64,000 bases of DNA from CAIWHR01 sp963830485 (GCA_963830485.1 CAWHNE010000026.1:74146-138145); one strand, 5' to 3'; shown: positions 1-8,350, numbered from the stretch's first letter. The notes: generated from the letters alone by a model not told the origin. Program-made: numbers and translations.

Positions 1-165
1 GCACAGCGAGTACTGCCGCACGAGGCCCGGTACGACGTGCACGTCGACGTGGGCGCCCGCGGTGAACGGCGGCAGTGCAGCGCCCTCGGCGGCGACCAGC
101 TCGAACGAGCGGACGTCTGCCGCTTCGTCGCGCACCGCTCGCACCGTCACTGTCAGCTCGCCCAT
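1..165 (-). CDS. PDR/VanB-type oxygenase reductase, N-terminal fragment
   Basis: Only the first 55 residues lie in the window; the gene runs off the left edge. It starts at ATG 165 and the visible part ends in RQYSLC (residues 50-55), the RxYS flavin-binding motif of phthalate dioxygenase reductase/VanB proteins, after a GAHVDVHV strand typical of their flavin barrel. Members of this family pass electrons from NAD(P)H through flavin and a plant-type 2Fe-2S centre to a Rieske oxygenase. The start overlaps the stop of the alpha/beta hydrolase by 13 bases, so it belongs to the end of the aromatic operon. It probably serves an oxygenase outside the window that produces a protocatechuate-type substrate; that link is inference. 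Confidence 0.75.
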   Translation of the reverse strand, partial: MGELTVTVRAVRDEAADVRSFELVAAEGAALPPFTAGAHVDVHVVPGLVRQYSLC

Positions 166-893
166 TGCCGCACCGTTTCTACCCGCGCAGGTGCCCGCAG
201 CCAGGCGAGCAGGGCGCTCGCCACCTCACGCGGCCGCTCCATCGGCGCCATGTGGCCGCAGCGCTCCACGATGGCGAGCCGCGCGTTCGGAATCAGCGCC
301 GCCATCTCCCGGTGCTGCGCGCAGGTGCTCCAGCCGTCCTCACGTCCGCACAGCACGAGCGCAGGGCAGGCGATGGAGCGCAGCAACGCCGTCGTGTCGG
401 GCCGCGCGAGCAGCGCCTCGATCTGGCCCGCGAACTCGGACGCCGTGCGCCGCTCGAACATGTCGAGGATTGCGTCGATCAGCGCCCGGTCGTCGCGCCG
501 ATCCGGATGGACCATCGGTCGCACCCATTCGCGCGCCATCGCCCGCATGCCGCTTTCGCGCGCGAGCGTCAGGAGCGCGAGCCGCCGCGCCTTCTCTTCC
601 GCGCCGGCGGGACCTGCCGGCCTGGCGCGAAAACCCGTGTCGAGAAGCGCGAGCCGCGACACTTGCCCCGGCGCCCGGCGCACGATCTCCAGCGCGACGC
701 GGCCGCCCATCGAGTGTCCGGCCAGCGCGAAGGACGGCGGCGCATCGGCGAGCACGCGCTCCGCCATCTCGGTGAGGCTTCTCGCATCCGCATAGTCGGC
801 GATCCGACAGTCCGCGGCAGCCTCCAAGCTCGGCAGCATCGGCGCCCAGACGGCGGCGTCGCACAAGAGCCCAGGCAGGAGCAGCAGGTTCAT
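153..893 (-). CDS. alpha/beta-fold hydrolase
   Basis: A complete 246-residue alpha/beta hydrolase with no frameshift. The nucleophile elbow GHSMGG puts the catalytic serine at residue 61. A CGREDGWS segment carries the likely acid and RCGHMAP near the C-terminus the catalytic histidine. No signal peptide is seen, so it is probably cytoplasmic. It starts 17 bases after the stop of the ligJ-like gene and overlaps the following reductase, so it is co-transcribed with the protocatechuate genes. The size and fold match enol-lactone hydrolases and carboxylesterases, but the 4,5-cleavage route does not need one, so it may open an ester or lactone that feeds the pathway. The substrate is not known. 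Confidence 0.8.
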   Translation of the reverse strand: MNLLLLPGLLCDAAVWAPMLPSLEAAADCRIADYADARSLTEMAERVLADAPPSFALAGHSMGGRVALEIVRRAPGQVSRLALLDTGFRARPAGPAGAEEKARRLALLTLARESGMRAMAREWVRPMVHPDRRDDRALIDAILDMFERRTASEFAGQIEALLARPDTTALLRSIACPALVLCGREDGWSTCAQHREMAALIPNARLAIVERCGHMAPMERPREVASALLAWLRAPARVETVRQWAS

Positions 894-910
894 CTTTGCG
901 GAAGGCCGAG

Positions 911-1958
911 TCAGCCGCGCTTCGCCGCGGCGTTCACCTGGCGCGCGCTCTTCGATCCCAGCCGCCCGAACACCCGCCGCGCGTTGCCCTCGAAGATCTT
1001 GCGGCGATCCGCCTCCGAGAGCGCGTCCATCTGATCGACGTAGCGCTTCGTGTCGTCGAAGTGATGTCCGGTCTCGGGGTCGATGCCTCGCACGGCGCCG
1101 ACCATCTCGGAGGCGAATAGGATGTTGTCGACGGGGATCACCTTGGTCAGGAGCTCGATCCCGGGACGATGGTAGACGCACGTGTCGAAGAACACGTTGT
1201 TCAGCAGCAGCTCCTTCAACGGCGGCCGCTTCATGTCCTGCGCGAGCCCGCGGTAGCGCCCCCAGTGGTACGGCACCGCGCCGCCGCCGTGCGGGATGAT
1301 GAACTTGAGCGTCGGAAAGTCGTTGAACAGGTCGGACGTCAGGAACTGCATGAACGCCGTCGTGTCCGCGTTGATGTAGTGCGCGCCGGTCGCGTGGAAG
1401 CACGGATTGCAGGACGTGCTCACGTGGACCATCGCCGGCACGTCGAGCTCGACCATCTTCTCGTAGAGCGGGTACCACCAGCGGTCGGTCAGCGGCGGCT
1501 CCTTCCAGTGCCCGCCCGACGGGTCCGGGTTGAGGTTGCAGCCGATGAAGCCGAGCTCGTTCACGCAGCGCTCGAGCTCCGGCGATGCATCGCTCCGGCC
1601 GCACGCCGGGCGACTGCGGCAGCTGGCAGACGCCGACGAAGTTGTCCGGGTACAGGCCGCAGACCCGCGCGACGAGGTCGTTGCAGATCTCCGACCACTC
1701 GCGGCTCGTCGCCTCGGTGCCGATGTGGTGCGCCATGAAGCTCGCGCGCGGCGAGAAGATCGTCAGGTCCGTGCCGCGCTCGCGCTGCATCTTCAGTTGC
1801 GCGTTCTCGAGGCTCGCCCGGATCTCGTCGTCCGCGATGACCAGTTCGCCGCGCGCCGGCGATTTCGCCGGCTCGTCGAGCGCCGCGACCTGCCGCTTGC
1901 GCCACGCCTCGAGCGCGGCCGGCGCCGTCGTGTAGTGCCCGTGACAGTCGATGATCAT
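911..1958 (-). CDS. ligJ: 4-oxalomesaconate hydratase, amidohydrolase type (frameshift)
   Basis: An amidohydrolase-family protein of about 348 residues resembling LigJ, which hydrates 4-oxalomesaconate to 4-carboxy-4-hydroxy-2-oxoadipate. It begins MIIDCHGH, with the HxH metal pair at residues 6 and 8. Further on come a histidine in MVHVSTS, a histidine in IPHGGG and the glutamate of LFASEMVG, as expected for the LigJ/ACMSD group. One single-base indel near 1590 splits the reading, and the two halves join cleanly at PGVRP and ELERCVNELG. The gene sits between the first ligB and the hydrolase. The family call is firm; hydratase rather than another decarboxylase-like activity rests on the complete set of pathway neighbours. 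Confidence 0.85.
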
Positions 1959-1980
1959 CGCGGATCCGCCTTCTGTCGCC

Positions 1981-2850
1981 TCAGGCCGCGCGCGACTGTG
2001 CCGCCGGGCGTGGCTCGTTCGCGAGCACCATCAGGCCTGTCGCCGTGTTGGAGATCGGAATGTGGTAGTTCGAGTGGACCTTGGTCACGCGACCGCTGAG
2101 CGCGCCGCGCGCCGCGAGCCAGGCCATGAGCTCGGTCCCTTGCGCGCCGGCCTCGCGGACGATGTCGAGCGTCGAGTAGCGGGTCAGCCGCTCCGGATCG
2201 CCGACGATCGCGTCCATGCACATGAGGTCGAACGGCTTGTTGATGAATCCCGCGCGCTTGCCGTCGAGCTGGTGTGAGAGCCCCCCCGTGCCGAGCACGA
2301 GGACGCGCACGTTCTCGTCCCAGGCGTCGAGCGCGCGGCCGACGGCCTGGCCGAGGCGATACGCGCGCCGCGGCGACGGCAGCGGATGCTGGACATGGTT
2401 CATCGCGATGGGGACGATGCGCACGGGCCAGTCGGCGCCGCCCGGCCACAGCAGCGCCATCGGCAGCGTCAGCGCGTGATCGACCAGCATCTCCTGGCAC
2501 ATCGTGATGTCGAACTCGTCGGCAACGAGCGACTCGATGATGTGCCACGACAGTGCGGGATCCCCCTTGAACGGCTTGACCGTGGGGATGCCCCAGCCCT
2601 CGTCGGCATTGCGGTACTCGGGCGCGGCGCCGACGGCGAACGTCGGCAGCTTGTCGAGGAAGAAGTTGAGCCCATGGTCGTTGTAGAACACGACGGCGAC
2701 GTCGGGCCTCGCCTGCGCGAGCCACGCGTGCACGGGCGGAAACCCGTCGAAGAACGGCTTCCAGTAGGGCTCCTGCTGCAGGTTCTTCGCAATCGCACCT
2801 CCGATGGCCGGGACGTGCGAGCTCGTGACAGCTCCGATGACGTTTGCCAT
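1981..2850 (-). CDS. ligB: LigB-type extradiol dioxygenase catalytic subunit (copy 1)
   Basis: The catalytic beta subunit (289 residues) of a type II extradiol dioxygenase of the protocatechuate 4,5-dioxygenase family, which opens the ring next to the two hydroxyls with Fe(II) and O2. His12 (SSHVPAIG) and His59 (YNDHG) match the iron-binding histidines of LigB. The histidine in GTGGLSHQLDG matches the catalytic base, and the glutamate in GTELMAWL matches the third ligand. It follows its own ligA-like subunit by 11 bases and is uninterrupted. This is one of two ligAB pairs in the cluster; one may prefer protocatechuate and the other gallate or a methoxylated analogue, which the sequence alone does not settle. 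Confidence 0.9.
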   Translation of the reverse strand: MANVIGAVTSSHVPAIGGAIAKNLQQEPYWKPFFDGFPPVHAWLAQARPDVAVVFYNDHGLNFFLDKLPTFAVGAAPEYRNADEGWGIPTVKPFKGDPALSWHIIESLVADEFDITMCQEMLVDHALTLPMALLWPGGADWPVRIVPIAMNHVQHPLPSPRRAYRLGQAVGRALDAWDENVRVLVLGTGGLSHQLDGKRAGFINKPFDLMCMDAIVGDPERLTRYSTLDIVREAGAQGTELMAWLAARGALSGRVTKVHSNYHIPISNTATGLMVLANEPRPAAQSRAA

Positions 2851-2861
2851 GATGGGATCTC

Positions 2862-3215
2862 CTATTGGCCCGCCGCGACCAGCATGGCCTTGAACGCGTC
2901 CTTGCTCATTCCCGTCTGCTGCGCGCCGACATCCTGGACGTCGAGCCCGAGGATGCCGGCGAACTTGGCGAGATAGTAGATGTTGCCGCCGGCCGCGATC
3001 AGCTGCAGCACGTTGCGGCTCGCGATCGCCGCGCGCTGCTCGTCGTTGAGCGCGTACTTGCGGCAGTAGGCGTCCTCGTCGCGCTTGAACTCCGCGCGGT
3101 TGTCCGCCGAATTGAACGAATAGCACATACGGTTGAGCGCATAGCCCTTGCGCGCCAGGTACCCGTCGAACACCGTGGTGCCCGGAATTCCGTAATCCCG
3201 CTGACTGCCCCGCAT
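2862..3215 (-). CDS. ligA: LigA-type dioxygenase small subunit (copy 1)
   Basis: A 117-residue alpha subunit of protocatechuate 4,5-dioxygenase. The family core is visible: an IPGTTVFDG start, the helix containing LNRMCYSF, and the NIYYLAKFAGILGLDVQDVG region that caps the active-site entrance of the partner LigB. It contains no metal-binding motif of its own, as expected. It lies directly before ligB copy 1 and about 80 bases after the ligC-like gene, so the order here is ligC-ligA-ligB. Its sequence is clearly different from copy 2 at 5090-5488, so the two pairs are old paralogues or have separate origins rather than being a fresh duplication. Confidence 0.88.
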   Translation of the reverse strand: MRGSQRDYGIPGTTVFDGYLARKGYALNRMCYSFNSADNRAEFKRDEDAYCRKYALNDEQRAAIASRNVLQLIAAGGNIYYLAKFAGILGLDVQDVGAQQTGMSKDAFKAMLVAAGQ

Positions 3216-3296
3216 CGCCTGCCCCTCTCGCCTCGTTTCGTCGCCATGTCACTGCAGTCGGCGTCTTCGCGCGCCATCCGCACACGTTTCCATCGG

Positions 3297-4247
3297 TCAG
3301 GCCGCCTCGCGAACAAGTTGCGCCTCCAGCGCCGCCAGCGTCCGATAACACGGCAGCACCTGTGCGACGCTCGCGTTCGGCTCGCGCCGCTCGCGGATCG
3401 CCGCGACGAACTCGCGGTCCTGCAGCTCGATCCCGTTCATCGACACGTCGACCTTCGACACGTCGATCTTCTGATCCTTGCCGTCGACCAGGTCGTCATA
3501 GCGCGCAATGTACGTGCCCGTGTCGCCGATGTACCGGAAGAACGTCCCGAGCGGCCCGTCGTTGTTGAACGAGAGCGACAGCGTACAGATCGCGCCGGTC
3601 GCCGCCTTGAGTTGGATCGACATATCCATCGCGATGCCGAGCTCGGGATGGATTGGCCCCTGAAGCGCGTGCGCGGCTACGATCGGTCCCGTCTGCCACG
3701 CGAAGAGATCGACCGTGTGCGCGGCGTGATGCCAGAGCAGGTGATCCGTCCATGATCGCGGCTGCCCGAGCGCGTTGATATTCCGGCGCCGGAAGAAGTA
3801 GGTCTGCACGTCCATCTGCTGGATCTTGAGCGCGCCGGCCGCGATGCGGCTGTGTACCCACTGGTGGCTCGGATTGAAGCGGCGCGTGTGGCCGACCATC
3901 GCGACGAGCCCCGTCTCCTTCTGCGCACGGTCGACCGCGAGCGCGCCGTCGAGGCTGTCGGCGAGGGGGATCTCGACCTGCATGTGCTTCCCCGCGCGCA
4001 GGCACTGCTCGGCTTGCGCTGCATGGAGCTGCGTGGGCGTCGCGAGGATCACGGCGTCTACGTCCGGTCGCGCGAGGCTCTCGCCAAGGTCTGTTGTCAC
4101 GTGCGCGACGCCGAATTTCCCCGCGACCTCCCGCGTCGCCTCCAGCGTGCGACCCACGAGTGAGACGACCCGGGCGCCGTCGATCTTCGCGAGCGCTTCA
4201 AGGTGCTTGACACCGAAGGCGCCGGCACCGGCCAGGCAGATGTTCAT
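3297..4247 (-). CDS. ligC: 4-carboxy-2-hydroxymuconate-6-semialdehyde dehydrogenase
   Basis: A 316-residue Gfo/Idh/MocA oxidoreductase. The Rossmann signature GAGAFGVKHLEAL is at residues 7-19, and the family's GKHMQVEIPLAD and VGHTRRFNP motifs follow. In this cluster it fits LigC/PmdC, which oxidises the ring-cleavage product of protocatechuate (as its hemiacetal) to 2-pyrone-4,6-dicarboxylate with NADP. The start ATG overlaps the stop of ligB copy 2 in an ATGA arrangement (4244-4247), so translation is likely coupled. It is intact. The next gene, ligA copy 1, is about 80 bases away. Confidence 0.9.
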   Translation of the reverse strand: MNICLAGAGAFGVKHLEALAKIDGARVVSLVGRTLEATREVAGKFGVAHVTTDLGESLARPDVDAVILATPTQLHAAQAEQCLRAGKHMQVEIPLADSLDGALAVDRAQKETGLVAMVGHTRRFNPSHQWVHSRIAAGALKIQQMDVQTYFFRRRNINALGQPRSWTDHLLWHHAAHTVDLFAWQTGPIVAAHALQGPIHPELGIAMDMSIQLKAATGAICTLSLSFNNDGPLGTFFRYIGDTGTYIARYDDLVDGKDQKIDVSKVDVSMNGIELQDREFVAAIRERREPNASVAQVLPCYRTLAALEAQLVREAA

Positions 4248-5086
4248 CGAGGATTCTCGAAGATGATGTGACCGACCGCCGTGTTCGACGCCGGCACGTG
4301 GTAGAAGCGGTAGACCTCGCGCGCGTCCGCGGCGAGCGCGCCGCGCATGATGAGCCACATCACGAGCTCGATGCCCTCGGATCCGGCCTCACGCACGTAC
4401 TCGAGGTGCGGCACCCGCGCGAGCCCTTCCGGGTCGATCGTCAGTCGGTCGAGGAAACGCGTGTCGAACTCGCGGTTGATGAGGCCCGCGCGCGGCCCCT
4501 GCAGCTGGTGCGACATTCCGCCCGTGCCCCAGACCATGACATCGAGATCGCCGTCGAACGACGCGACGGCCTTGCGGATCGCGCGCCCCAGGTTCCAGCA
4601 GCGGTTGCCGGTGGGCGGGGGGTATTGGACGACGTTGACCGCGAGCGGGATCACCTTGCACGGCCAGGCGGCGGGCTGCCCGAACATCAGCGACATCGGC
4701 ACGGTGAGCCCGTGATCGACGTCCATGCGGTTGACGATCGTCATGTCGAACTCGTCGAGGATCGTCGACTGCGCAATGTGCCAGGCAAGCTCCGGATGTC
4801 CCTCGACCACGGGCACCGGCCGCGGTCCCCATCCCTCGTCGGCCGGCGCGAACGATTCCGCGCAACCGAGCGCGAATGTCGGAATCATCTCGAGCGAGAA
4901 CGCGGATGCATGGTCGTTGTAGACAAGGACGACGACGTCGGGCTTCTGCTCCGCGATCCAGCGCTTCGAGAATTCATAGCCGGCGAACACGGGCTGCCAG
5001 TACGGTTCGCCCGTCTTGCCGAGGTCGATCGCGGCGCCGACCGCCGGAATGTGCGATGTCGCGACGCCAGCCGTGATTCGTGCCAT
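4244..5086 (-). CDS. ligB: LigB-type extradiol dioxygenase catalytic subunit (copy 2)
   Basis: A second catalytic subunit (280 residues) with the same active-site layout as copy 1: His12 (TSHIPAVG), His59 (VYNDHA), the histidine of GTGGMSHQLQG and the glutamate of GIELVMWL. It lies between its ligA-like partner and ligC, the order A-B-C seen in Comamonas-type pmd operons, so this is the better candidate for the true protocatechuate 4,5-dioxygenase. It has no frameshift and no signal peptide. Compared with copy 1, the segments around residues 60-75 and 125-150 differ strongly, which could alter ring-substituent recognition. Confidence 0.92.
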   Translation of the reverse strand: MARITAGVATSHIPAVGAAIDLGKTGEPYWQPVFAGYEFSKRWIAEQKPDVVVLVYNDHASAFSLEMIPTFALGCAESFAPADEGWGPRPVPVVEGHPELAWHIAQSTILDEFDMTIVNRMDVDHGLTVPMSLMFGQPAAWPCKVIPLAVNVVQYPPPTGNRCWNLGRAIRKAVASFDGDLDVMVWGTGGMSHQLQGPRAGLINREFDTRFLDRLTIDPEGLARVPHLEYVREAGSEGIELVMWLIMRGALAADAREVYRFYHVPASNTAVGHIIFENPR

Positions 5087-5089
5087 GTT

Positions 5090-5488
5090 CTAGCGGCTCC
5101 GGTCCGTCTTGCTGCGATTGCCCTGGGCCGGACGCCCACCCGCGACCATCATCGCCTTGTACTCGTCTTCGGGCATGCCCGTCATCTTGGAGGCGAGATT
5201 CTGGAACGAGAAGCCATCGGTGGCGCCGATCTTCGCCAGAAAGTAGATATTGCCGCCCAGCTCGATCATCCGGTTGTAGTCGCGCGCGAGCACGGCGTCG
5301 CGCTGCGCATCGGTCATCGGGAAGCGCTGCAGATAGGCGCGCTCGTCCGCCTTGAACGCTTCACGATTGGCGGCTTTCATCAGCGACATGCAGAACATGT
5401 TGAGGTGGTAGCCCAGGCGCGACTGCGTCGCGTCGAAGACGACCGTCCCGGGAATGTCCTTGAACGCATCGGTGTAGTTCGCCGGCAC
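5090..5488 (-). CDS. ligA: LigA-type dioxygenase small subunit (copy 2)
   Basis: A 132-residue alpha subunit of a protocatechuate 4,5-dioxygenase, paired with ligB copy 2, which starts three bases after this stop. The conserved DIPGTVVFDA start, the LNMFCMSL helix and the GGNIYFLAKIGATDG stretch are all present. A basic tail (residues 118-132, rich in Arg, Lys and Gln) is longer than in copy 1. The gene directly follows ligI by three bases, so ligI, ligA, ligB and ligC form a tightly packed block. Confidence 0.9.
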   Translation of the reverse strand: MPANYTDAFKDIPGTVVFDATQSRLGYHLNMFCMSLMKAANREAFKADERAYLQRFPMTDAQRDAVLARDYNRMIELGGNIYFLAKIGATDGFSFQNLASKMTGMPEDEYKAMMVAGGRPAQGNRSKTDRSR

Positions 5489-5491
5489 GGT

Positions 5492-6379
5492 TCAGCTCCA
5501 GTAGAGCCGCATGGGGTTGTCGACGAGCAGCTTGCGCTGCAGCTCCGGCGTCGCCGCAATCTTCGGCACGAAGTCGACGAGCTTGCCGTCGTCGGGCATG
5601 TGCGTCTTCATGTTCGGATGCGGCCAGTCGGTGCCCCAGAGGACACGATCCGGAAACGTGTCGACGAGTCGCGTCGCGAAGGGCACGACGTCATCGTATC
5701 CCGGCGGTCCCGATTTCGACAGCCGCTCGGGACAGCTCACCTTCGACCAGATATTCGGATGCTCCGCCAGCAGGCGCACGAAGCGCTCGAATTCCGGCCC
5801 GTCGACCGGCTTGCCTACGTCCGGGCGGCCCATGTGATCGACGACGACGGTGGTGGGCAGCGCCGTGAAGAAGTCCCACAGGTCGGGCAGGTCCTGCGCC
5901 TCGAAGTAGACGACCACGTGCCAGCCAAGCGGCGCGATGCGCTGCGCAATCTCGGCCAAGACCTCGCGCGGTGTGAAGTCGACCAGCCGCCGGACGAAGT
6001 TGAAGCGCGTACCGCGCACGCCCGCGGCATGCAGCGCGCGAAGCTCGGCATCACTGACCCCGCGGCCAACGGAGGCCACGCCGCGCGCCCGGCTGCCGGA
6101 GTTGACGAGCGCGTCGACGAGCGCCCGGTTGTCGTTGCCGTGGCAAGTCGCCTGCACGATGACGTTGCGCTCGAAGCCCAGGAAATCGCGCAGCGCGAAG
6201 AGCTTCTCCTTCGGCGCATCGCACGGTGTGTACTTGCGTTCAGGCGCATAAGGGAAGACGGCGGCGGGGCCGAATACATGGCAGTGCGCGTCGACGGCAC
6301 CTTTCGGCGCCGCGAAGGCGGGCTCCGACGGCGCGGGATCGAACGGCAGGTAGTCGGCGTCCACGGGGATCCGGTTCAA
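5492..6379 (-). CDS. ligI: 2-pyrone-4,6-dicarboxylate hydrolase
   Basis: An amidohydrolase-type lactonase matching LigI/PmdD, which opens 2-pyrone-4,6-dicarboxylate to the oxalomesaconate form used by the LigJ-type enzyme. Visible motifs are VDAHCHVFGP (HxH), QATCHGNDNR, VVDHMGRPD and LWGTDWPHPN with the late aspartate. The reading is intact to the stop at 5492. No ATG lies near the family start. TTG at 6379 or GTG at 6364 are the in-frame choices, and the upstream reading is only the palindromic repeat next to it, so I place the start at 6379 with low certainty. It lies between ligK and ligA copy 2 in the operon. Confidence 0.88.
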   Translation of the reverse strand: MNRIPVDADYLPFDPAPSEPAFAAPKGAVDAHCHVFGPAAVFPYAPERKYTPCDAPKEKLFALRDFLGFERNVIVQATCHGNDNRALVDALVNSGSRARGVASVGRGVSDAELRALHAAGVRGTRFNFVRRLVDFTPREVLAEIAQRIAPLGWHVVVYFEAQDLPDLWDFFTALPTTVVVDHMGRPDVGKPVDGPEFERFVRLLAEHPNIWSKVSCPERLSKSGPPGYDDVVPFATRLVDTFPDRVLWGTDWPHPNMKTHMPDDGKLVDFVPKIAATPELQRKLLVDNPMRLYWS

Positions 6380-6467
6380 CGAACGGACCGCGCGCGCAGG
6401 GCCGCCCCAAGCGCGCGGCGCGGCCCCCTGCGGGGAGGCGAACGAAGTTCGCTTCGGGGGGATCTCA
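6380..6467. repeat. REP-like extragenic palindromic segment
   Basis: About 90 bases between ligK and ligI consist of nested GC-rich palindromes. These include GCGAAC-GAA-GTTCGC near 6438-6452 and a GGCCGCCCC / GGGGAGG block with CCCCCTGCGGGG. The style resembles repetitive extragenic palindromes found between genes in many Burkholderiales. It has no coding character and may act as a processing or mRNA-stability hairpin inside the operon. Only one copy was recognised in this window. Confidence 0.45.
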
Positions 6468-7160
6468 TCAGTCGACGTACTTGAGGCCGGCCTTCGCGAG
6501 CGCGTCGCGCATCCCGTAGAGGTCGAGTCCGAGCTCGCCCGCCGCGAGACGCTTGCGATTGCCCTCCTCCTTCTTCTCGCGCGCGTCTGCCGCTTCCGCG
6601 ACCGCGGCCACCCGCGCCCGCGGCACGACGACCACGCCGTCGTCATCGGCGACGATCGCATCGCCCGGCTCGACCAGCATGCCGGCGCAGACGACCGGCA
6701 CGTTCACCGAGCCGAGCGTCGATTTCACTGTGCCACGCGCGCAGACCGCGCGCGACCAGACTGGAAACTTCATCGCCGACAGCGTCGCGACATCCCGCAC
6801 GCCCGCGTCGATCACGAGGCCGCGGGCGCCGCGCGCCCGGTAAGACGTCGCGAGCAGGTCGCCGAACATTCCATCGTCGTTGTCCGTCGTGACTCCGACG
6901 ACGACGATGTCGCCGGGATGGATCATCTCGGCGGCGACGTGCAACATCCAATTATCGCCCGGCTGCGCAAGGACCGTCACCGCCGTGCCGCACGCTGCGG
7001 CGCCGGGATAGATCGGCCGCACGTGCGATTTGAGTAGGCCCGTGCGGCCTTGCGCCTCGTGCACGGTGGCCGTGCCGAAGCGCGCGAGCCGCTCGACCGC
7101 TGCCGCGTCGGCGCGCTCGATCGTGCGCACTGCGATCCCCGTCTTGCCGTATTCGCTCAT
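6468..7160 (-). CDS. ligK: 4-carboxy-4-hydroxy-2-oxoadipate aldolase / oxaloacetate decarboxylase
   Basis: A 230-residue RraA-fold class II aldolase matching LigK/PmdF/ProA, the last step of the pathway, which splits 4-carboxy-4-hydroxy-2-oxoadipate into pyruvate and oxaloacetate. The typical phosphate/carboxylate loop GMFGDLLATSYRARGARG (near residues 96-113), GLVIDAGVRD with the metal-binding aspartate, and the GDAIVADDDGVVVVP stretch are all visible. It is intact, starts at ATG 7160 and is the first gene of the minus-strand operon. The roughly 430-base leader in front of it carries repeats and, at its far end, the palindromic element. Confidence 0.92.
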   Translation of the reverse strand: MSEYGKTGIAVRTIERADAAAVERLARFGTATVHEAQGRTGLLKSHVRPIYPGAAACGTAVTVLAQPGDNWMLHVAAEMIHPGDIVVVGVTTDNDDGMFGDLLATSYRARGARGLVIDAGVRDVATLSAMKFPVWSRAVCARGTVKSTLGSVNVPVVCAGMLVEPGDAIVADDDGVVVVPRARVAAVAEAADAREKKEEGNRKRLAAGELGLDLYGMRDALAKAGLKYVD

Positions 7161-7272
7161 TCCGCGGCCTCCGCGATGTTCGTGAAACTCGTTGCGCCTT
7201 GGCGATCGGCCGCCGCTCGCGGACGCGAGCTACGCTCCTTGGCTTCGCCCCGCTCGCGCGGGCGTCCTCGTA

Positions 7273-7424
7273 CCTTGGCTCGCTTCGCTCGCCCGCCGTC
7301 GCTCATTCCGCGGCCTCCGCGCTCCCCTCGTGGTGCGTTCCGCCTCTGCGTCGGCCGCGCTCAATCGCTCGGCGACGCGCCCTTCGGGCCTTGGCTCGCT
7401 TCGCTCGCCCGCCGTCGCTCATTC
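7273..7424. repeat. 36-base direct repeat pair
   Basis: Two identical 36-base copies, 7273-7308 and 7389-7424, lie 80 bases apart in the leader of the lig operon. Each is rich in GCTCGC/CTTCGC units and ends in GTCGCTCATTC. They are not in any recognised gene. Copy-number change between them by slippage or recombination is plausible. Confidence 0.7.
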
Positions 7425-7507
7425 GTTGCTCCGTCGCGCCGAAGCCGCGACCAGCGCCTCGCCGCCTGCCCACGAGGCCAGTGTGCGCCGCGACTGCCAT
7501 GATTGAA

Positions 7508-7547
7508 AAGCGCTATTGCTGCACTAGCAGATATGCCGGGTCGGCAT
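7508..7547. promoter_or_regulatory. 40-bp palindromic element, copy 1
   Basis: This 40-base element matches copy 2 (8351-8390) at 34 positions. It starts AAGCGCTATTGCT and ends in the perfect palindrome ATGCCG-GGT-CGGCAT (7533-7547). All palindrome arm bases are conserved while the three centre bases differ, the pattern expected of a protein-binding site. It lies about 350 bases upstream of ligK in the direction of transcription and just downstream of the ModA-like gene. The best candidate binder is the adjacent LysR-type regulator; that is inference. Confidence 0.6.
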
Positions 7548-7599
7548 GGATGCATCAGGACCACGAAACCGTGGGTCGCCGAAACTCGACCGCCGCGTT

Positions 7600-8283
7600 T
7601 CACGCCGGCTCCATCCCGTTTCGCCGCTTCGCCGCGGCGGCGGCGGGCGATGCCATGAAGGTAAGCAGTGTGCGCACCGCTTCGCGTTGCGTCGACGTCG
7701 CGGCGACGCCTGCCGAGAACGTGGTGACGATCTGGATCGCAGGGGGAAGCGGTCCCACCACATCGATCCCCTCGAGTTGCATGAGCTCGGAGAGCTGCTG
7801 GAACCCGAGTTCGACCTTTCCCTCGGCCACCAGCGCGCCGACCGGCACACCCGGCGGCGCCTGCACGATGCGCGATTTCACCGCGTCGACAATACCCCAG
7901 CGCTCGAACAGCTTCGCGAGATGCACCCCGCTCGGCCCCGTCGAATAGCTGACGGTGCTCGCGGCAAGCACGGCGCGGCGGACCCCGTCCTCCGAACCGA
8001 TGTCGGGCCGCGGAGCACCGGCTCGAACCGCCATGGAAACGCCGGACCGGACGAGGTCGACCCGGCTTCCGGCCACGATCCTGCCCTCCCCGATCAGCTG
8101 GTCGATCACATCGGCCGCCAGTACCACGGCATCGAAGGCTTCACCTGCGCGCACGCGCCTGGCCGCGTCGACACCGCCGACCGACTCGAGCACCACCTCG
8201 TGCGGCGAGTCGAACGCTGCGACGAGTTCGGCCAGCACCTGCCGGGTGGCCATCGATGAAACGATCCTGATCGGGGAAGCCAT
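7600..8283 (-). CDS. ModA-like substrate-binding-fold protein without signal peptide
   Basis: A 227-residue protein of the periplasmic binding protein type 2 fold, resembling the molybdate-binding family (SSMATRQVLAEL start, AFDAVVLAADVIDQL, YSTGPSGVHLAKL, FMASPAAAAAKR end). The start MASPIRIVSS has no secretion signal, so it may act in the cytoplasm, as proposed for related orphan genes next to aromatic operons. It lies between the lig operon and the divergent LysR gene, with a palindromic element on each side. It may bind a pathway acid as a sensor or accessory protein. No transporter subunits accompany it, so a role in uptake is doubtful. Confidence 0.7.
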   Translation of the reverse strand: MASPIRIVSSMATRQVLAELVAAFDSPHEVVLESVGGVDAARRVRAGEAFDAVVLAADVIDQLIGEGRIVAGSRVDLVRSGVSMAVRAGAPRPDIGSEDGVRRAVLAASTVSYSTGPSGVHLAKLFERWGIVDAVKSRIVQAPPGVPVGALVAEGKVELGFQQLSELMQLEGIDVVGPLPPAIQIVTTFSAGVAATSTQREAVRTLLTFMASPAAAAAKRRNGMEPA

Positions 8284-8350
8284 CGGAGGTCGATCATCCA
8301 GCGCGATGCGCTCGTCGCGTCAAGTGTGCGCCGTCCCCGGACCGGCATGA

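Larger units (their letters stand above)
7161..7599. other. long leader region of the lig operon with direct repeats
   Basis: No gene is seen in these 439 bases. The segment holds an exact 36-base direct repeat at 7273-7308 and 7389-7424 (core CTTCGCTCGCCCGCCGTCGC). The roughly 22 bases around the ligK start (7153-7175) recur at 7299-7320. The rest is low-complexity CGC/TCG sequence. At its upstream end lies copy 1 of the palindromic element (7508-7547). The region separates the presumed promoter from ligK and could form a long structured untranslated leader. Confidence 0.55.

Noticed and set aside
4268..6484. A 738-codon plus-strand reading opposite the lig genes
   Set aside because: It lies antisense to intact ligB, ligA and ligI, has an Arg/His-rich composition and has no recognisable domain or start signal.
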